Below are positions 1 to 5,364 of a stretch of DNA of 5,435 bases, one piece after another. The notes under the pieces were generated by a model. The model ran no database searches and was not told the DNA's origin. It saw only the letters and a list, made by a program, of their open reading frames with translations. Source of the DNA: CAYRXM01 sp964428175 (GTDB lineage: Bacteria; Chloroflexota; Anaerolineae; JAFGEY01). A program made the position numbers and the translations under genes. The number at the start of each line of letters is the position of its first letter. Position 1 is the first letter of the stretch. The DNA lies in assembly GCA_964428175.1 (NCBI GenBank), contig CAYRXM010000209.1, positions 1 to 5,435 of the forward strand. Reading direction: 5' to 3'.

Positions 1-21
1 TCTCCGCCCCTCAATCCCTTT

Positions 22-39
22 TACAGTTCCCGGACTGTA
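22..39 (-). repeat. small inverted repeat after the binding-protein gene
   Basis: Arms TACAGT (22-27) and ACTGTA (34-39) are perfect complements around a 6-nt loop, 17 bases past the stop codon of the binding-protein gene. On the minus strand the stem is followed by AAAAGGG, not a T run, so it is not a standard intrinsic terminator. It could be a weak RNA structure before the next gene of the operon, which would lie outside the window. It may also be chance. Confidence 0.3.
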
Positions 40-56
40 TTAGTATACAACCGATT

Positions 57-1031
57 CTAGTATTTGCGGGTCGGCAGGATCGTCTCGGCGTCTTCCGCGT
101 AGAACACGCCTTCCTGCGAAGGAATCCACTTGGGCAGTTCCTGGCCGTTGAGCGCCTTGAGCGCCGCTTCGTAGACCTGCGGGGCAAGAAGCGGGTTGCA
201 CTCGATCACCGTGTTGATGTCGCCGGCGATCATGGCCTTGAAAGCGCCCGCCGTGGCATCCACAGTCAGGATTTTGATGTCCTTGCCCGGAACCAGGCCG
301 GCTTCCTTGATCGCCTGGGCTGCGCCCAGACCCATCTCGTCATTCTGGGCGAACACGCCCTGAATGTCGGTGGTCTCTTTCAGCCAGGCTTCCATGACTG
401 CCTTGCCTTCGGTGGCGTCCCAGTTGGCGGTCTGGCTCTTGACGATCTCGATGCCGCATTCGCCCATCTTTTCGCGAAAGCCCTGGCCGCGGTCTTTGGC
501 CGCCGAAGAGCCGACGTTGCCGACCAGTTCGACCACCTTTTTGCTGGCGCTGCCTTCGAGCAGTTTGCACATCTCGACGGCGGCCTTGCGTCCCTCATCG
601 GCAAAGTCCGAACCGATATAGGTGGCGTACAGGTCTTCAGAGGCATCGATGCGGCGGTCTTCCAGGACAACCACCTTGCCGGCCTTTTGCGCTTCCTTGA
701 GCACATCATCCCAGCCGGTGGTTTCCAACGCGGCGAGAATGATCACGTTCACCTCTTTGTCGGCGATAAAGTTGCGGAACGCCGAAAGCTGGTTCTCCAG
801 TTTGTTCTGCGCGTCATAGAACTTGAGATTGATCCCCAACTTTTCCGCCGTCTCTTTGAAAGAAGCGGTGTTGGCCGCGCGCCAGCCACCTTCGGAGCCG
901 GTCTGGATGAACCCGACGACCATGTCTTCATACGTGTAGGTTTTCTTGGCCGCCTTTTGTCCGCTCTGGCATGCCGCCATCCCCAGGAGCATGCTCAAGA
1001 TCACCAGAATGCTCACAATTCGCAATTTCAT
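57..1031 (-). CDS. sugar ABC transporter substrate-binding lipoprotein (YtfQ/ribose-type)
   Basis: This 324-residue protein should capture a sugar outside the membrane and hand it to an ABC importer. A lipoprotein signal is clear: a positively charged start (MKLR), a hydrophobic stretch at about 5-19 and a lipobox ending at Cys21 (GMAAC). The mature part is a type 1 periplasmic-binding fold (Peripla_BP_4), about residues 36-300. The order of motifs resembles E. coli YtfQ, which binds galactofuranose and is also reported to bind arabinofuranose: GSEGGWR (45-51), LEDRRID (123-129), KDRGQGF (179-185), QND (229-231) and TVD (256-258). I compared these from memory. The start at 1031 is chosen over an in-frame ATG at 1154 because only 1031 gives a signal peptide and has a strong Shine-Dalgarno. 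It is third in the operon, 115 bp after araB. No permease or ATPase is in the window. With AraB beside it, L-arabinose or a related pentose is the likeliest ligand; this is inferred. Confidence 0.9.
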   Translation of the reverse strand: MKLRIVSILVILSMLLGMAACQSGQKAAKKTYTYEDMVVGFIQTGSEGGWRAANTASFKETAEKLGINLKFYDAQNKLENQLSAFRNFIADKEVNVIILAALETTGWDDVLKEAQKAGKVVVLEDRRIDASEDLYATYIGSDFADEGRKAAVEMCKLLEGSASKKVVELVGNVGSSAAKDRGQGFREKMGECGIEIVKSQTANWDATEGKAVMEAWLKETTDIQGVFAQNDEMGLGAAQAIKEAGLVPGKDIKILTVDATAGAFKAMIAGDINTVIECNPLLAPQVYEAALKALNGQELPKWIPSQEGVFYAEDAETILPTRKY

Positions 1032-1036
1032 GTCAC

Positions 1037-1043
1037 CCTCCTT
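1037..1043 (-). promoter_or_regulatory. ribosome-binding site of the binding-protein gene
   Basis: The minus strand reads AAGGAGG here, five bases before the ATG at 1031. It is a near-perfect Shine-Dalgarno and decides the start: the alternative ATG at 1154 overlaps the last codons of araB and would add 41 residues in front of the signal peptide. Confidence 0.85.
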
Positions 1044-1077
1044 CGTTTTGATCGAAAATCCAAATGTACACCACAAC

Positions 1078-1097
1078 GGTTTCTCCGGGAAGAAACC
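1078..1097 (-). repeat. intercistronic hairpin 2 (araB to binding-protein gap)
   Basis: Perfect 7-bp arms GGTTTCT (1078-1084) and AGAAACC (1091-1097) enclose a 6-nt loop. It is the second hairpin met by transcription leaving araB and ends 46 bases before the binding-protein start. The minus strand after it (GTTGTGGTGTAC) is not a clean T run, so full termination is unlikely. Protection of the downstream mRNA from 3' decay or partial attenuation is a reasonable inference. Confidence 0.55.
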
Positions 1098-1101
1098 CTT
1101 A

Positions 1102-1119
1102 CTCCGGCCCAGGCCGGAG
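1102..1119 (-). repeat. intercistronic hairpin 1, GC-rich (araB to binding-protein gap)
   Basis: Perfect 8-bp arms CTCCGGCC (1102-1109) and GGCCGGAG (1112-1119) are separated by 2 nt; in RNA this would fold as a 7-bp stem with a 4-nt loop. It lies 27 bases after the araB stop and only 4 bases before the second hairpin. No T tract follows, so I call it an RNA structure rather than a terminator. Confidence 0.6.
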
Positions 1120-1146
1120 ACAAACCCGATTGATGCGCCGCCGAAT

Positions 1147-2826
1147 TCAGCCATTTGACAGCACCTGCTGGCGCAGCGACTTGAGCCGTTTCAACACATC
1201 GTTGCCCCCGCGCCCCAGGTAATCGTGCAGTTTGACGTATTCGGCGTAAAGCTGATCGTAAATGGCCTTGTGTGCCGGGATGGGCTTGTAGGAGACGTTT
1301 TGCAGGTGCGCCATCGCTTGCGCCGCCTCGACGATGCTCCCATGTCCGCCCGCTTGCTTGCCAGCCGCCACCGCCGCAAACATCGCCGATCCCAGCGCCC
1401 CCGCCTGGGTGGCGCCGGCCACCTTGATCTCCCGCCCGGTCACGTCGGCATAGATTTGCATCAGCAGGCGGTTGCGCCCCGGCAGCCCGCCGCAGGCAAC
1501 GATCTCGTTCACCGGCACGCCGCCCGCCGTAAAGGCTTCGATGATGACCCGCGCGCCGTAGGCGGTGGCCTCGATCAAGGCGCGATAGATGTCCTCCGGG
1601 CGGGTCGCCAGCGTCGCGCCGATCAGCAGTCCAGACAGGTCCACGTCCACCAAAATCGAGCGGTTGCCGTTCCACCAATCCAGCGCCAGCAGTCCGTGCG
1701 CGCCCGGCGCCTGCCGGGCGGCCTTTTCTTCGAGCAACTGGTGCGCGCTCAACCCGCGCTGCGCCGCTTCTGCGTGATAGGCCGGGGGCACACAGTTGTC
1801 CACAAACCAGGCAAAATGGTCGCCGACACACGATTGGCCGGCTTCAAAGCCAAAATAACCGGGGATGATCCCGTCCTGAACGACGCCGCACATGCCCTCG
1901 ACGATGCGCTCCTCTTCGCCCAACGCCATCATGCACGTCGACGTGCCCATAATCGCCACCAGCCGCCCCGGCCCGACGACCGTAGCCGCCGGCACCGCTA
2001 CGTGCGCGTCCACATTGCCAACCGGCACGGCGATGCCGGGCCGCAGGCCGGTCAGCGCGGCCATTTCCGCCGTCAGCCCGCCGGCACGCTCGCCCAGCGG
2101 GTATATCTCGCGCGACAGCCTGGTATCCACCACGTCGCGCAGACGCGGGTCGAGCGCGGCAAAAAAATCGTCGCTGGGATAGCCGCTGCGCTTGTTCCAG
2201 ATCGCCTTATAGCCGGCCGTACAGGCGTTGCGCTTTTCCACACCGGTCAGTTGCAAGACGATCCAGTCCGCTGCTTCGAGGTAGCGGTCGGCGGCCGCGT
2301 ACACCTGCGGCGCTTTGTTCAGCGTCTCCCAGATTTTGGGCACAAGCCACTCGGACGAAATTTTTCCGCCATACAGATCGAGCCAGGTCTCACCGCGCTG
2401 GTGCGCCGTCTTGTTCAGTTGGTTGGCCTCCGGCTGCGCGGCGTGATGCTTCCAGATTTTGACCCAGGCATAGGGGTTGTCGTGCCATTCCGGGCGCATG
2501 CACAGCGGCATACCCGCCCCATCGACGGGCAGCATGGTGCAGGCAGTGAAATCCGTGCCGATGCCGATGACGTCCTCTGCTGCGACACCGCTCTCGCGCA
2601 GCACGGCCGGAATGGTCTCCCGCAGCACGGCGATATAGTCCTGCGGGTTTTGCAGAGCAAAGTCGGGCGGAAGCGGCTTGTCGCTGCCCGGCAGGTGCGT
2701 GTCGATCACCCCATCACTGTAAGGGTGGACGGCAGTTGCCAGTTCTTCTCCGCTCGTCACATCGACCAGAACCGCCCGCCCGGATTCGGTGCCATAATCC
2801 ACGCCAATGGTGTATTTGTGCCGCAT
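1147..2826 (-). CDS. araB: ribulokinase AraB (FGGY carbohydrate kinase)
   Basis: This 559-residue kinase should phosphorylate L-ribulose with ATP to L-ribulose 5-phosphate in the cytoplasm, the second step of bacterial L-arabinose breakdown. E. coli AraB has 566 residues. The N-terminal FGGY domain (about 1-285) opens with the phosphate-binding GVDYGTESGRA (8-18), followed by GGKISSEW (153-160) and GNVDAH (270-275), whose Asp273 is the probable catalytic base. The C-terminal domain (about 286-500) has MGTSTC (293-298), EAGQSCVGDHFAWF (328-341), DWWNGNRS (383-390) and the ACGGLPGRN nucleotide-site motif (444-452). The GKISSEW, GQSxxGDxxAWF and DWxNGxR signatures separate AraB from xylulokinase and glycerol kinase. 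The start follows a good Shine-Dalgarno, 13 bp after the regulator stop, so the two are surely co-transcribed. All landmark residues are present and the frame is intact. AraA and AraD are absent from the window. Confidence 0.93.
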   Translation of the reverse strand: MRHKYTIGVDYGTESGRAVLVDVTSGEELATAVHPYSDGVIDTHLPGSDKPLPPDFALQNPQDYIAVLRETIPAVLRESGVAAEDVIGIGTDFTACTMLPVDGAGMPLCMRPEWHDNPYAWVKIWKHHAAQPEANQLNKTAHQRGETWLDLYGGKISSEWLVPKIWETLNKAPQVYAAADRYLEAADWIVLQLTGVEKRNACTAGYKAIWNKRSGYPSDDFFAALDPRLRDVVDTRLSREIYPLGERAGGLTAEMAALTGLRPGIAVPVGNVDAHVAVPAATVVGPGRLVAIMGTSTCMMALGEEERIVEGMCGVVQDGIIPGYFGFEAGQSCVGDHFAWFVDNCVPPAYHAEAAQRGLSAHQLLEEKAARQAPGAHGLLALDWWNGNRSILVDVDLSGLLIGATLATRPEDIYRALIEATAYGARVIIEAFTAGGVPVNEIVACGGLPGRNRLLMQIYADVTGREIKVAGATQAGALGSAMFAAVAAGKQAGGHGSIVEAAQAMAHLQNVSYKPIPAHKAIYDQLYAEYVKLHDYLGRGGNDVLKRLKSLRQQVLSNG

Positions 2827-2833
2827 AAACCAG

Positions 2834-2842
2834 CCCCCTTTA
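2834..2842 (-). promoter_or_regulatory. araB ribosome-binding site fused to the regulator stop codon
   Basis: On the minus strand the regulator stop TAA (2842-2840) runs directly into AGGGGG (2839-2834), giving AAAGGGGG seven bases before the araB ATG. A ribosome ending on the regulator would sit on the araB initiation region, which suggests translational coupling. The regulator's own Shine-Dalgarno is visibly weaker. Confidence 0.7.
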
Positions 2843-3874
2843 GCTTTTGTGCAGGCGCGAACTCTCGCGCACTATGATTTCAGCCTGCAACATCAACGTC
2901 GCCGGCGGGCAGAGTGTGCCGTTCTGCCGGGCCTCGATCACTTTGCCCAACTCTCGCACCGCGCAGCAGCCAACCTGGATCATATCCTGGCGCATGGTCG
3001 AAAGCGCCGGATAGAAATATGCCGCATCTTGCATGTCATCAAAGCCAATGATCGCCAGGTCTTCCGGCACCCGGCGGCCCATCTCGCGCGCCACCTTGAG
3101 CGCGCCCACCGCCATCCGATCATTGCAGACAAAAACCCCGTCGATTTCGGGGTGCTTGGCCAGCAGTTGCCGCAGCCCGTGCTCACCGCTCGTCGCCGAC
3201 CAGTTCCCTTCGGCCACAAACCCTTCCTTGCGCGGCAGTTCGACGCTGTCGAGCGCGGCTTTCCAGCCCAGTTTGCGCTGCCGCGCTTCCCACCAATCCA
3301 GCGGGCCGGTAATCAGCCCGATGTTCTGGCATCCCTGGGCGATCAGGTGCTGCGTTGCGGTCATCCCGGCGGTGTGATTGTCTATCGCCACCATAAAGTG
3401 GTCGGCGCGCGGCTCGGCGCTCAAAAAGACGATAGGAATGCTGGGCCGAATCTTGAGGTCATCAAGCCAGGCGTGGTTATCGCCGATTTCGGGAACGGCC
3501 CAGATGAGGCCATCGATATAGCGCGCCTGCATCTCGTCCAGCATCTCTGTGACGTTGTTGGTTTCCGGTTGGCGAACCAGGTGCAAGAGCAGGGTATAGC
3601 CCAGTTCGCTGGCTTCTTGCTCGATGCCGGAGAGCGTGCAAGAGGGGCCGTAATATTCCAACCCATAACCGATGACGCCCAGGGTATAACTGCGCTTCGA
3701 CTTGAGACTGCGCGCCGCGTGGCTGGGGTGGTAGCCCAATTCCTCGATGGCCGCCAGCACCCGCTGTCGGGTTTCCGCACGGATATACTGGCTTTGTCCG
3801 GCCAGCACACGGCTGACGGTGGCTTGTGAGACGTGGGCCGCGCGCGCGACATCGGCGATGGTCGTTGGTGACAT
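2840..3874 (-). CDS. LacI-family sugar-responsive transcriptional repressor
   Basis: This 344-residue protein has the standard LacI length and layout. An N-terminal helix-turn-helix (about 5-24) reads TIADVARAAHVSQATVSRVL, followed by the hinge helix AARSLKS (53-59). From about residue 62 a type 1 periplasmic-binding-like sensor domain follows, with IDGLIWAVPE (119-128), VCND (249-252) and IIGFDD (275-280), usual places for effector contact and dimerization. It should bind CG-centred palindromes as a dimer and release them when a sugar or sugar phosphate binds. Three such palindromes lie between its promoter and its start codon, so autoregulation and control of araB and the transporter gene are expected. 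By context it may be an arabinose regulator, but the family does not reveal the effector, so no symbol is given. The start at 3874 precedes the helix-turn-helix by the usual few residues; its Shine-Dalgarno (AGAGG, nine bases upstream) is modest. Confidence 0.93.
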   Translation of the reverse strand: MSPTTIADVARAAHVSQATVSRVLAGQSQYIRAETRQRVLAAIEELGYHPSHAARSLKSKRSYTLGVIGYGLEYYGPSCTLSGIEQEASELGYTLLLHLVRQPETNNVTEMLDEMQARYIDGLIWAVPEIGDNHAWLDDLKIRPSIPIVFLSAEPRADHFMVAIDNHTAGMTATQHLIAQGCQNIGLITGPLDWWEARQRKLGWKAALDSVELPRKEGFVAEGNWSATSGEHGLRQLLAKHPEIDGVFVCNDRMAVGALKVAREMGRRVPEDLAIIGFDDMQDAAYFYPALSTMRQDMIQVGCCAVRELGKVIEARQNGTLCPPATLMLQAEIIVRESSRLHKS

Positions 3875-3920
3875 GGTTTAGGGCCTCTGCTGAAAGGGTG
3901 GCTTGGGCTGCTGTGGTTTG

Positions 3921-3949
3921 CAGAAACCGATTTCTGAAATCGGTTTCTG
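3921..3949. promoter_or_regulatory. perfect 29-bp inverted repeat holding two LacI-type operator cores
   Basis: Two 14-bp arms (3921-3934 and 3936-3949) are exact reverse complements around T3935. Each arm contains a 12-bp near-palindrome centred on CG: GAAACCGATTTC (3923-3934) and GAAATCGGTTTC (3936-3947), themselves mutual reverse complements. A CG centre flanked by AAy and rTT is typical of LacI-family operators. The repeat falls just downstream of the predicted start site, where binding would block transcription. As RNA it would make a long hairpin near the 5' end of the operon message. Confidence 0.8.
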
Positions 3950-3961
3950 TAATCGATTACA
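3948..3961. promoter_or_regulatory. LacI-type operator over the transcription start
   Basis: TGTAATCGATTACA is a perfect 14-bp palindrome centred on CG. Its edge touches the -10 box and its centre (3954/3955) coincides with the expected start site. It is the third core of the series with the two in the adjoining 29-bp repeat: centres at 3928/3929, 3941/3942 and 3954/3955, each 13 bp apart. It is the most symmetrical of the three and probably the main repressor site. Confidence 0.85.
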
Positions 3962-3989
3962 TTTTACTCCCAATTGTGTGATTTGTCAA
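3961..3989 (-). promoter_or_regulatory. sigma70-type promoter of the regulator-araB-transport operon
   Basis: On the minus strand a consensus -35 TTGACA (3989-3984) is followed by a 17-bp spacer and a -10 TAAAAT (3966-3961, five of six consensus bases). The start site should be near 3954, giving a leader of about 80 nt before the regulator ATG. The stretch upstream of -35 is AT-rich (CAATTTTTCGATT), possibly an UP-like element. The operators overlap the start site, fitting a strong promoter held off by repression. Confidence 0.85.
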
Positions 3990-4022
3990 TGGGTGAATCG
4001 AAAAATTGAGGGACAAATAGTG

Positions 4023-4105
4023 CCTATCCCGTGAAATTCTTGTTTTTGAGGCAACAAGTTTCGGGACGGCAGATTCCTGTTCAGTTCCAATTCATTCGGG
4101 ATAGG
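4023..4105. repeat. 83-bp segment with 9-bp terminal inverted repeats, possible MITE remnant
   Basis: CCTATCCCG (4023-4031) and CGGGATAGG (4097-4105) are perfect complements 65 bp apart. Inside, CTTGTT (4039-4044) and AACAAG (4053-4058) form another stem, and a second CGGGA (4062-4066) competes for the left arm. The segment is AT-richer than the genes and has no plausible ORF. Size and ends would suit a small non-autonomous element, but no target-site duplication is evident at the borders. A structured RNA or chance repeat is also possible. Confidence 0.35.
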
Positions 4106-4116
4106 ATCGCGGTTGG

Positions 4117-4149
4117 AAAAAGCGCCCGGCGGGGCGCAGCGGGAGCGCC
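4117..4149 (-). terminator. second terminator-like hairpin after the hydrolase
   Basis: On the minus strand a very GC-rich imperfect stem is followed directly by TTTTT (4121-4117). The left side is GCG then CCCG with a 2-nt bulge; the right side is CGGG then CGC; the loop is about 11 nt. It would back up the stronger terminator just upstream and keep hydrolase transcription out of the regulator operon. The imperfect stem lowers confidence. Confidence 0.45.
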
Positions 4150-4151
4150 AC

Positions 4152-4193
4152 AAAATAAATCGCGCCGATGATCGAGGGCATCATCGGCGCGAT
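4152..4193 (-). terminator. intrinsic terminator of the hydrolase gene
   Basis: Perfect 14-bp arms (4159-4172 and 4180-4193, core CGCGCCGATGAT) enclose a 7-nt loop. On the minus strand the stem is followed by TTATTTTG (4158-4151). It starts 63 bases after the hydrolase stop. The strong GC stem plus T-rich tail in the hydrolase direction is the classic Rho-independent layout. Confidence 0.82.
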
Positions 4194-4256
4194 GGTTATG
4201 CGTTGAGCGTGTTTCGCCGATCACCGTCCGGCGGGAGAGACCATTGCCGGTCAGTC

Positions 4257-5108
4257 TCAGCCGCTCGGTCGGCTGGCTTTGAAGCAAGTCGCCGCAGTCA
4301 CTCCCGCGAGAAAGCCACGCACGATGTCCATATAGCGGTCCAACTGCTCGTAGCGGACGCAGTGACCGGCCCCTGCAATTGTGATGACGCGCAGTTGCGG
4401 CACCAGTGATTGAAATGCTGCTGCGCTTTCGGCGCTGATCATTCCCCCGCGATTGGGATCGGCGGCGATCAGCAGCGCCGGGCAGATAATGCGCGGCAAT
4501 ATAGCCGGCCAATCGACGTCGACGGCCGGGTCAAAATTGACGGTCCTGGGGCTTAGGCGGAGATGGGCATCGGCCCACAGCCCGAGCACAGTTTCCGACC
4601 AGGTGGGTGTGGCCGCGCGCTGCTCGGCGATCAACTGCTCGCGCGATTTCCCTTGAAGCGTTGTGATCCACTCCCTGATCCGCACATGCCGGTCCGGGTC
4701 GTGTGGCATGCGCATCGTCGCTAATCCCAGCGGCGCTGCGTCTTCCAGCAAGATCGCACCGGGTACGTCGGGGTAGAGACCGGCCAGGGCCAGCGTTGTG
4801 CCGCCGCCCATCGAGTGGCCCACCACCGGCGGCCGATGCAGGCCCAACTCGGTGATCACCCCACACAGGTCGCCGGCCATGTCTACCATATTGTAGCCCT
4901 GCTCCGGCGCGTCGGACTGCCCGTGACCGCGGGCATCGACCATGATCACGTCATAGTCTGATTCCAGCACCTCTGCCACTGGCGTCCAGCACAGGCCATC
5001 GTCAGAAAACCCATGCGCCAGCACAACCGGCGGCTTGGCTCCACCCGTGCGCGTGTAATGCAAACGCAGGCCATTCACTTGTACATCACCAGATTGCCAT
5101 GTAGCCAT
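4257..5108 (-). CDS. alpha/beta hydrolase fold protein
   Basis: This 283-residue protein is a typical single-domain alpha/beta hydrolase, probably cytoplasmic, since no signal peptide or membrane segment is seen. The strand and oxyanion-hole segment VVLAHGFSDDG (28-38) is followed by VDARGHGQSD (57-66) and the nucleophile elbow VGHSMGG (96-102) with Ser99. A cap-like stretch lies at about 125-200; the acid is probably Asp217 (LLIAADP) and the base His249 (GAGHC). The complete triad argues for an active ester, lactone, peptide or similar hydrolase, but the family is too broad to name a substrate. The start at 5108 has AAAGGAG seven bases upstream. It has its own promoter and terminators, so it seems independent of the sugar operon. 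The last 12 or so residues (after FLAGV) extend past the usual final helix and look non-conserved. Confidence 0.88.
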   Translation of the reverse strand: MATWQSGDVQVNGLRLHYTRTGGAKPPVVLAHGFSDDGLCWTPVAEVLESDYDVIMVDARGHGQSDAPEQGYNMVDMAGDLCGVITELGLHRPPVVGHSMGGGTTLALAGLYPDVPGAILLEDAAPLGLATMRMPHDPDRHVRIREWITTLQGKSREQLIAEQRAATPTWSETVLGLWADAHLRLSPRTVNFDPAVDVDWPAILPRIICPALLIAADPNRGGMISAESAAAFQSLVPQLRVITIAGAGHCVRYEQLDRYMDIVRGFLAGVTAATCFKASRPSG

Positions 5109-5115
5109 AAAAAGA

Positions 5116-5122
5116 CTCCTTT
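5116..5122 (-). promoter_or_regulatory. hydrolase ribosome-binding site
   Basis: The minus strand reads AAAGGAG, with a 7-nt spacer (TCTTTTT) before the ATG at 5108. It supports that start strongly. Confidence 0.85.
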
Positions 5123-5130
5123 CGTTGTGT

Positions 5131-5160
5131 AATAGACATCATCGGGGATAATCTTGTCAA
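5131..5160 (-). promoter_or_regulatory. probable sigma70 promoter of the hydrolase gene
   Basis: A consensus -35 TTGACA (5160-5155) is followed by an 18-bp spacer and a weaker -10 TCTATT (5136-5131, four of six consensus bases). The predicted start near 5124 would leave a leader of only about 16 nt, just enough for the Shine-Dalgarno. No LacI-type operator core like those of the sugar operon is seen here. Confidence 0.5.
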
Positions 5161-5178
5161 TCCTGTCTGTTTTTTGAG

Positions 5179-5364
5179 TCAGGCTTTATTTCCGATAAAC
5201 TCGAATAGCTCTGGCTGATCGAGTGTTAGTTGTGACTCCTTGTATAAAATACCTGTTGGTTTGCGAAAAAAGGGTATCCCGACGACAATAAACCCTGGTT
5301 TGGCGAGGGCCAAACTGCGGATCAACCGGGCAAGTCTGTGTCTCCTTGCCGAGCCTGTTTGGAC
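5179..5364 (-). pseudogene. possible C-terminal remnant of a lost gene (61 codons)
   Basis: On the minus strand a frame runs open for 61 codons from just after a TAG (5367-5365) to TGA (5181-5179). It translates to a protein-like end: AKPGFIVVGIPFFRK (codons 21-35) and LTLDQPELFEFIGNKA (46-61). There is no ATG or GTG and no placed Shine-Dalgarno, and the upstream frames are closed by several stops, so it cannot be an intact gene. It may be a decayed gene tail. A plus-strand frame across the same bases is also open for about 70 codons, so chance is quite possible. I do not recognise the family. Confidence 0.22.
5298..5315. repeat. small perfect hairpin in the upstream intergenic region
   Basis: GTTTGGC (5298-5304) and GCCAAAC (5309-5315) are perfect complements with a 4-nt loop (GAGG). 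No T run follows on either strand, so it is not a clear terminator. It lies inside the doubtful reading frame at 5364-5179. Confidence 0.4.

Noticed and set aside
57..1154. A longer 365-residue form of the binding protein starting at 1154.
   Set aside because: The extra 41 residues cover the intergenic hairpins and the araB stop and put the lipoprotein signal in the middle. The ATG at 1031 has a strong Shine-Dalgarno.
1028..1831. A 267-codon minus-strand frame overlapping the end of araB and the gap.
   Set aside because: It is a low-complexity Arg/Gly/Ala-rich out-of-frame reading of araB.
1147..2826. Xylulokinase or glycerol kinase as the identity of the FGGY kinase.
   Set aside because: Length, GGKISSEW, GQSCVGDHFAWF and DWWNGNRS match ribulokinase AraB rather than the shorter xylulokinases and glycerol kinases.
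1225..2877. A 550-codon plus-strand open frame antisense to araB.
   Set aside because: The minus-strand frame is a full ribulokinase with all motifs. The antisense frame is rich in Arg, His, Gln and Pro with no recognisable domain, as expected for a shadow in GC-rich DNA.
2807..3829. A 340-codon plus-strand open frame antisense to the LacI-family gene.
   Set aside because: It shows no domain, and the opposite strand encodes an intact regulator with a clear helix-turn-helix.
4081..4512. A 143-codon minus-strand frame across the end of the hydrolase and both terminators.
   Set aside because: It reads through terminator hairpins and has no recognisable domain or Shine-Dalgarno; it is a shadow of the hydrolase gene.
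4257..5108. A specific name for the hydrolase, such as haloalkane dehalogenase or prolyl aminopeptidase.
   Set aside because: The nucleophile is Ser99, not Asp as in haloalkane dehalogenases, and no substrate-specific motif is visible. Only the fold and the triad are supported.
5242..5255. A possible plus-strand promoter around TATAAAAT.
   Set aside because: There is no good -35 at the right distance and no convincing plus-strand gene downstream.
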